Below are positions 59,353-64,000 of a stretch of DNA of 64,000 nt, piece after piece (within the stretch, counting starts at the first letter, position 1; each line of letters begins with the position of its first letter). The notes beneath the pieces were generated by a model that saw only the letters and a program-made list of their open reading frames with translations, was not told where the DNA came from and ran no database searches. Source of the stretch: Halicephalobus mephisto (lineage: Eukaryota > Nematoda > Chromadorea > Rhabditida > Panagrolaimidae); assembly GCA_009193035.1 (NCBI GenBank), contig SWDT01000039.1, positions 1 through 64,000 of the forward strand. The letters are read 5' to 3'. A program made the translations under genes and the position numbers.

Positions 59353-61155
59353 ATGGACAATAAACAAGGAGAACGTATACAAGATCAAGTCGTAAATGCT
59401 GTCGAACAAGTCGGTGCTAAAATCACTGAATTTTTTTCCGGTAATCCTCTCGAAACAGATGTCGGACGAATGATAGGTAAATAATGCTAAATTTGTTGTT
59501 TTTGATATATGATTTCAGTTGCGGCGACAAATGCTGACGTCATCAAGGGCGAAGACTGGGGTCTGATCATGGCCATCTGCGACCACATAATCGAAGTTCC
59601 CAACGGGTAATTTTGGCTTTTTAAGGTGCTTTTCATATATGAATTTCAGTCCTCGTGATGCTCTGCGTGCAATCAAGAAACAACTGGCGGACAACATTAA
59701 CAAGAATCCGCAGACGATTATTTACACTTTGGTCGTTCTCGAAGCCGCCGTGAAGAACTGCGGAGCCGGATTTGCGTCTCTCGTTTGCAAAACTGAGTTT
59801 TTAGATGAACTGATCAAGATCGTGAAGAAGGACACTCCGCCCCAGGTCCAGGAGAAGGTACTTGCCTTAATCCAGTCCTGGGCCGACGCCTTCAGGGGAA
59901 TTCCGGAGTGTTCCGAGGTCGCCCAGTACTACGACGACTTGAAAAAACGCGGAATCGAATTCCCGGCGACTGATTTGGATTCTTTGGCTCCAATAATCAC
60001 CCCGAAAAGAGTAAGTACACTGTAATTTTTGTTTTTATATCGTGGTTGTCAGACTGTATTCAGTAACTCTGTGGAACCCCCAAGTGATGGTGGTCGTTCT
60101 GTAAGTTGTATCTGTTTTTATTTTATTTTGTGTTAATAATTATTTTTAGTCTCAACCAGGAGTCTACGTCGCCGCCGGTCAACCACAGCCAGTAATTGAT
60201 GATGCTTCGATTGCCAAAATTCAAGGAGAATTATGTCAAGCCAAAAATCACGCCCAATCCTTCTTGGACCTCCTCAACAAGTTGCCTCCAGTTCTAGACA
60301 TTACTGAGCCGGACATACGCGAAAAATTACAGAAAATTTACGAAACAACAAAGAAAATGAGAGACAGAACCGCTATTTTGGTCCAGCATGTTTACGAAAA
60401 CCAAACTTTAGTCAGTAAGTGTTTTTTTAATTTTACTTTTTCAATTAACTACAGCAATCCGTTTTTGATGAGGTACTTTGGGTGTTAGTTACGGTTTTTA
60501 GGACTTTTATATAGCTTCATATATGGAAATTAACCTTAGAGGGTTTTGTATCTCTTATATCCTAATTCAGAAAATCCAAAATACATCTGAGAAGAATATA
60601 GTTCTAAAACATCAATTTCGAAATTACTAGTGTGCAAAACCAAACCTGTTGTGCAGACTTTGTAGTTTCTAGAAATTCGTGCCGGGGTAATTTAATAAGA
60701 AAGTTCATATAGGATTAATTTCGAAATCATGAAATTACGAAATAACCATAGTACAAAGTTGGGATTTTAAACCGCTTTAGTGTCTAGAAGTTTCCAGAAA
60801 TTCTTCCCAAGACTACTTTTTTTTAATTTGTGATTTTTATAACAGTGATTATTCAGCTGAAATTTTGGACTGTAATGACTTGTTGACGAACGCTATCAAT
60901 ATTTATGAAAACAGTCTGAATCCTAAAGAACGAGAACCATGTGATCCGTCAGTCCCTGGTCCTTCGATGGCGAAACCGACTCAACAAAGTTCCGGACTAG
61001 CTTTCGAACAAACGGATGCTCCTTTGAACGTTGCGGCTTTCAACAAGACGGAACCTATCACGGATCGGGTCACTGAACAGGTTGAGAATTGGCTCCTGAC
61101 GGATAAGAAAGAGCCGGAAGATAAATCGGAAGAGAAGAAAGATGATGGACTTTGA
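59353..61155 (+). CDS. TOM1-like endosomal sorting protein (VHS and GAT domains), six exons, 394 aa
   Basis: Homologue of TOM1/TOM1L, an adaptor that binds ubiquitinated cargo on endosomes. Exons: 59353-59476, 59519-59606, 59650-60010, 60053-60100, 60150-60414, 60857-61155; phases fit. The last acceptor is taken at 60855-60856, because the AG at 60844-60845 breaks the frame. VHS domain at about residues 25-160: GNPLETDVGRMIVAATNAD, WGLIMAICDHI, ALRAIKKQL, VVLEAAVKNCG, TPPQVQEKVLALIQSWADAF. GAT domain at about 225-320: IAKIQGELCQAKNHAQSFLD and LVTEILDCNDLLTNAINIYE. The acidic C-terminal tail (DRVTEQVENWLLTDKKEPED) may be the clathrin or Tollip contact region; that is inference. A tttttag at 59331 may be the spliced-leader acceptor. 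Poly(A) signal at 61298-61303. Confidence 0.93.
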
Positions 61156-61286
61156 GTTTTGTATAGATTTATCATATTTAAAGCTTCTACGACTTTTTGC
61201 GGTGAATTATTGGCTTCATTCCTCTGTATTTTATCACTACTTGAACCTTGGCTAATCCTTCGAGATTTTTATAGCTTAGTATTATA

Positions 61287-61303
61287 TTTATTTGCGAAAT
61301 AAA
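61287..61303. terminator. crossing poly(A) signals of TOM1-like and Rho-GDI genes
   Basis: A plus-strand AATAAA at 61298-61303 serves the TOM1-like gene. A minus-strand AATAAA at 61292-61287 serves the Rho-GDI gene. Each lies beyond the other's expected cleavage point, so the two 3' UTRs should overlap by some tens of bases. Confidence 0.6.
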
Positions 61304-61341
61304 GTGATGTAATTGGAATTTGAAAGAATATGATTACGGTA

Positions 61342-62013
61342 TCACCATTCTTTGGTTATTTCGAGAACCCAATTCCACTTGAGGTAAATATGGCCATCGT
61401 CGTCCCGAACGACACTGGAGATGTTGTATTTTCCTCGATGGAGCATTCCGGAAGGGGCTTCTTCGGCAGGGGAAATGTATTCGTAGAGTTTGGGAGAAGG
61501 AGCAAATGATCCGAACATGTAGGTTTCTTTATCGATGGGCATTCCGAGTCTTTTTACTTTGTGACTGTATCGAAGTCCACTGACAATTTCACGTTGAACG
61601 TAATATTGGATTCTGATGTTGTATGAACAGCCTTCTTTGATGGATAAAATAAAATCAAGAGGACCTGGAATTTATATATGAAAAAGTGAAATTTAGGGAA
61701 ATTATAACCAGGTAAATTCATAGTTCGTTTGACTTCGCCTTCGGAAATGAGACTAATGTTTGTTACAATTACTCTTTCTGGATTATCTGGTCGAACAACG
61801 ATAGGACCAGATGAAGCTGCGGCAGATCCCAAAAGTTCCTGTTTGTATCTGGAAAATGGGGACTTTTGGAAATCCATATATGAAAAAAACGAACTTGTTC
61901 AGACTCGGATCGTCCACATCGGCACTTACGATTTCCTGGATGGATTTCTCCGGAGGCTTCGAGAAAGTCGTTTCTTCTTCAGAATCATCACTTTTGTTGT
62001 CGTTACGCTTCAT
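61342..62013 (-). CDS. rhi-1: Rho GDP-dissociation inhibitor, three exons, 193 aa
   Basis: Rho-GDI extracts prenylated Rho/Rac/Cdc42 GTPases from membranes and keeps them inactive. Exons 62013-61895, 61848-61709 and 61664-61342 join in phase; the first donor is GTTCGT. The N-terminal regulatory arm is acidic and flexible (KSDDSEEETTFSKPPEKSIQ), and SADVDDPSLNKYKQELLG is the usual GTPase-contact helix. The immunoglobulin-like, prenyl-binding domain follows: VVRPDNPERVIVTNISLI, IQYYVQREIVSGLRYSHKVK, MFGSFAPSPKLYEYISPAEE and APSGMLHRGKYNISS. It closes with YLKWNWVLEITKEW. Length is normal for the family (about 190-205 aa). C. elegans has one Rho-GDI, rhi-1, hence the symbol. Confidence 0.95.
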
Positions 62014-63200
62014 CGTAACCAGAAAAATAAAAATTTATCAAGGCCTAAAAAATTAAAAAAGTAAAAAAACGGATAATGAGTCCGGCTCTCATGACACGGA
62101 TATCGGATTCCTTTCGGAGTAATGGATTTAGAAAATCCTAGGGAAAAAGATAAATTACAATATATGAATGTAATGTTAAAAGTTGAAAATAAACAAAAAG
62201 TTTAAAAACGAAGCATTACTCATCGCAATTGATTACCAAACATTCCATCTCGCGCTCTCACCGGGACAAACAAAACGGGCGAAAATTCATATATCAATCG
62301 AGATTTTTATTTTTTAAAGTTAACAATTTACTAAATAAATATATATGATGAAAATGTTGACTTTGCGACATTTCCTCAAGGGACTAAAAAAGGAAAACAA
62401 AGTCACTTGAGGATTGTTTTCCCGAACATTCGTATGGTCGTTGTTTTGGACATTCGTCGATGAAGTCATCTCCAGAGCTGTCGGATTTCGAACCGAACTT
62501 TGAGTCAGCTTTGGACCGAATTCAAACGGATTTTGAACTAATCCAAATCCAAAAATCGAAAAAATCAATTTCAAACTCGAATTTTAAGGATCCTAATCAG
62601 AGCTGCCGAGTTTTCGAAATCCTCAATTTTTGAATTATTTCGAAATCTTCAATTTTTCGTTTTTCAAATTACTTCGAAACCTTTAATTTCCCAATTTTTG
62701 AATTATTTCGAAATCTTCAAGCTTCGAATTTTTGAATTTTCGATCGAATTAGAAATCTTCAATTTTTCAATTTTTCGATTTTCAAATTAGTCAGAAATTG
62801 ACTTGAAAGTTCAAAACTCGACAATTCTGGTCATCTTCATTTTATTATTTAATTCAATTTAAAAAACTAAAAAAATTAATTTAAAAAAACATAAAAATTA
62901 AAAGAAATTAATTTTCGAAATCGTAATATTTCAATTTATAAAAATAATTTAAAATTACAAAATATTATTTTAATTTTTTTAAAAATTATTTTTATTAAAA
63001 TTTTTACAGTATTCAAAAATTTCGAATTTTTAAATTTAAATTTTTTGTAATTTTTGATTTTTCAAAATTAATTAAATATAAAAAACGTAAAATCTGCACT
63101 TAGTTACTAATCCGAGTTACCTAAATTAGTAAGATTATTTCATAAACGAACGTTTCAAAAATAGAACGACTAATTTTTACAAAAAAATTTACTTTTTATA
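62014..63200. other. upstream region of Rho-GDI and AT-rich flank
   Basis: The first 280 bp are moderately GC-rich and are probably the Rho-GDI promoter. An 84-codon ORF on the minus strand (62574-62320) has no recognisable domain. 62600-62800 holds irregular copies of AATTATTTCGAAATCTTCAA. No supported gene. Confidence 0.4.
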
Positions 63201-63209
63201 ACTAATATA

Positions 63210-63530
63210 TACGAAATTTAATTTTAGAAAGTTTATATATGAAATTTGAATTTTTATATAACTGATATATGAAATTTGAATTTTTATATAATTGATATAC
63301 GAAATTTGAATTTTTATATAATTGATATATGAAATTTGAATTTTAAAAATAATTCATAAATGAAATTTCAATTTTAAAAACAATTCATATATGAAGTTTT
63401 GTTTCTTAAAAAATATAATTAATATACAAGATTTTCAAAGATAATTCGTATGCAAAATTTTATTTTTTAAAATAATTCACATATAAAATTTTACTTTTTA
63501 AAACAATTCATGTATGAAGTTTTGTTTTTT
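63210..63530. repeat. tandem repeat, unit about 30 bp
   Basis: About ten decaying copies of GATATATGAAATTTGAATTT and TTTATATAATT. Beyond 63540 to the window end I see only AT-rich DNA. Confidence 0.85.
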
Positions 63531-64000
63531 ACATTTTTTATGTTATTAGTTACTTTATAAAAACATTAAAAATAATTTCAAAATGGTCTATGATTCATCT
63601 CGAAAAATTAGTTTAAATTTAATTACTTTTTTTTACATATTTATTACTGTCTAAAATTCGCTTCAAAACCTTTGATTTTTTTTCTTCAAAATTGATAAAA
63701 ATTAAAATTTTTCACTTTTTCGGAATAATTAAAAACAAAAAAATCTTAAATATTTTAAAGAAATTTAATTAATAATTTTTAAAAACTTTTAAATATTTAT
63801 AAAAAATTAAATATTTAAAATTTTTTAAAAAATTTCAAATATAATTTTCAAAAAAAATTTAATAATAATTTTTCAAACAATTTAAAAAAATTCAAATAAT
63901 AAATTAAATTTTTTAATTTGTTTTTGAAACGAAATTTTTTATTTTTTTACATTACAAATGACAAATGAAATTTCTCTCTTTATTTTCCTTCGTGCTCATA

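Noticed and set aside
62320..62574. 84-codon minus-strand ORF upstream of Rho-GDI
   Set aside because: Low-information sequence with no splice partners or family match.

Overview
This is nuclear DNA of a nematode, most likely a Caenorhabditis-like rhabditid. The genes have many introns, often only 40-60 bp, with GT donors and T-rich tttcag acceptors. The noncoding DNA is very AT-rich and strewn with TACTGTAG/CTACAGTA words. The proteins are typical of nematodes: a PDI-2 orthologue, a DUF1647 protein, a TIL-domain secreted protein and a SMAD4-type Co-Smad. I rebuilt every gene model by hand from splice signals and reading phase. In each model called with confidence the summed exon length is a multiple of three.

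Left part (1-16 kb): a small uncharacterised gene (-), a 5S rRNA gene (-), a mariner transposon with an intact transposase and TA-flanked inverted repeats, a coiled-coil gene (+), a forkhead gene (-), 4.5 kb of repeats and two unique islands, then a DUF1647 type II membrane protein gene (+). Middle part (17-40 kb): a nine-exon Co-Smad gene (-), a modular TIL/cysteine-repeat secreted protein gene (+), a tRNA-derived SINE candidate, a nine-exon CNNM transporter gene (+), a WBP2-like GRAM/PPxY gene (-) and pdi-2 (+). Right part (40-64 kb): a 75-aa secreted protein gene (-) split by a 6.1-kb intron, a long repeat-rich stretch, a GTPBP1-type GTPase gene (+), a TOM1-like VHS/GAT gene (+) and a Rho-GDI gene (-) whose 3' end probably overlaps that of TOM1.

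The genes do not form one pathway. They are ordinary neighbours: TGF-beta signalling (Co-Smad), secretory folding (PDI), endosomal sorting (TOM1), Rho regulation (Rho-GDI), Mg2+/cation handling (CNNM) and translation/mRNA-linked GTPase work (GTPBP1). About half the window is intronic or intergenic repeat. At least three dispersed repeat families recur in introns of unrelated genes; one has a unit of about 145 bp with an internal inverted repeat.

I found no wholly new system. The best leads are the covarying 5S gene, the array of palindromic units in the TIL gene's first intron, the SINE candidate, a folded-looking module in the Co-Smad linker, the symmetric exon modules of the TIL gene, and the tiny secreted-protein gene that contains the 6.1-kb intron.
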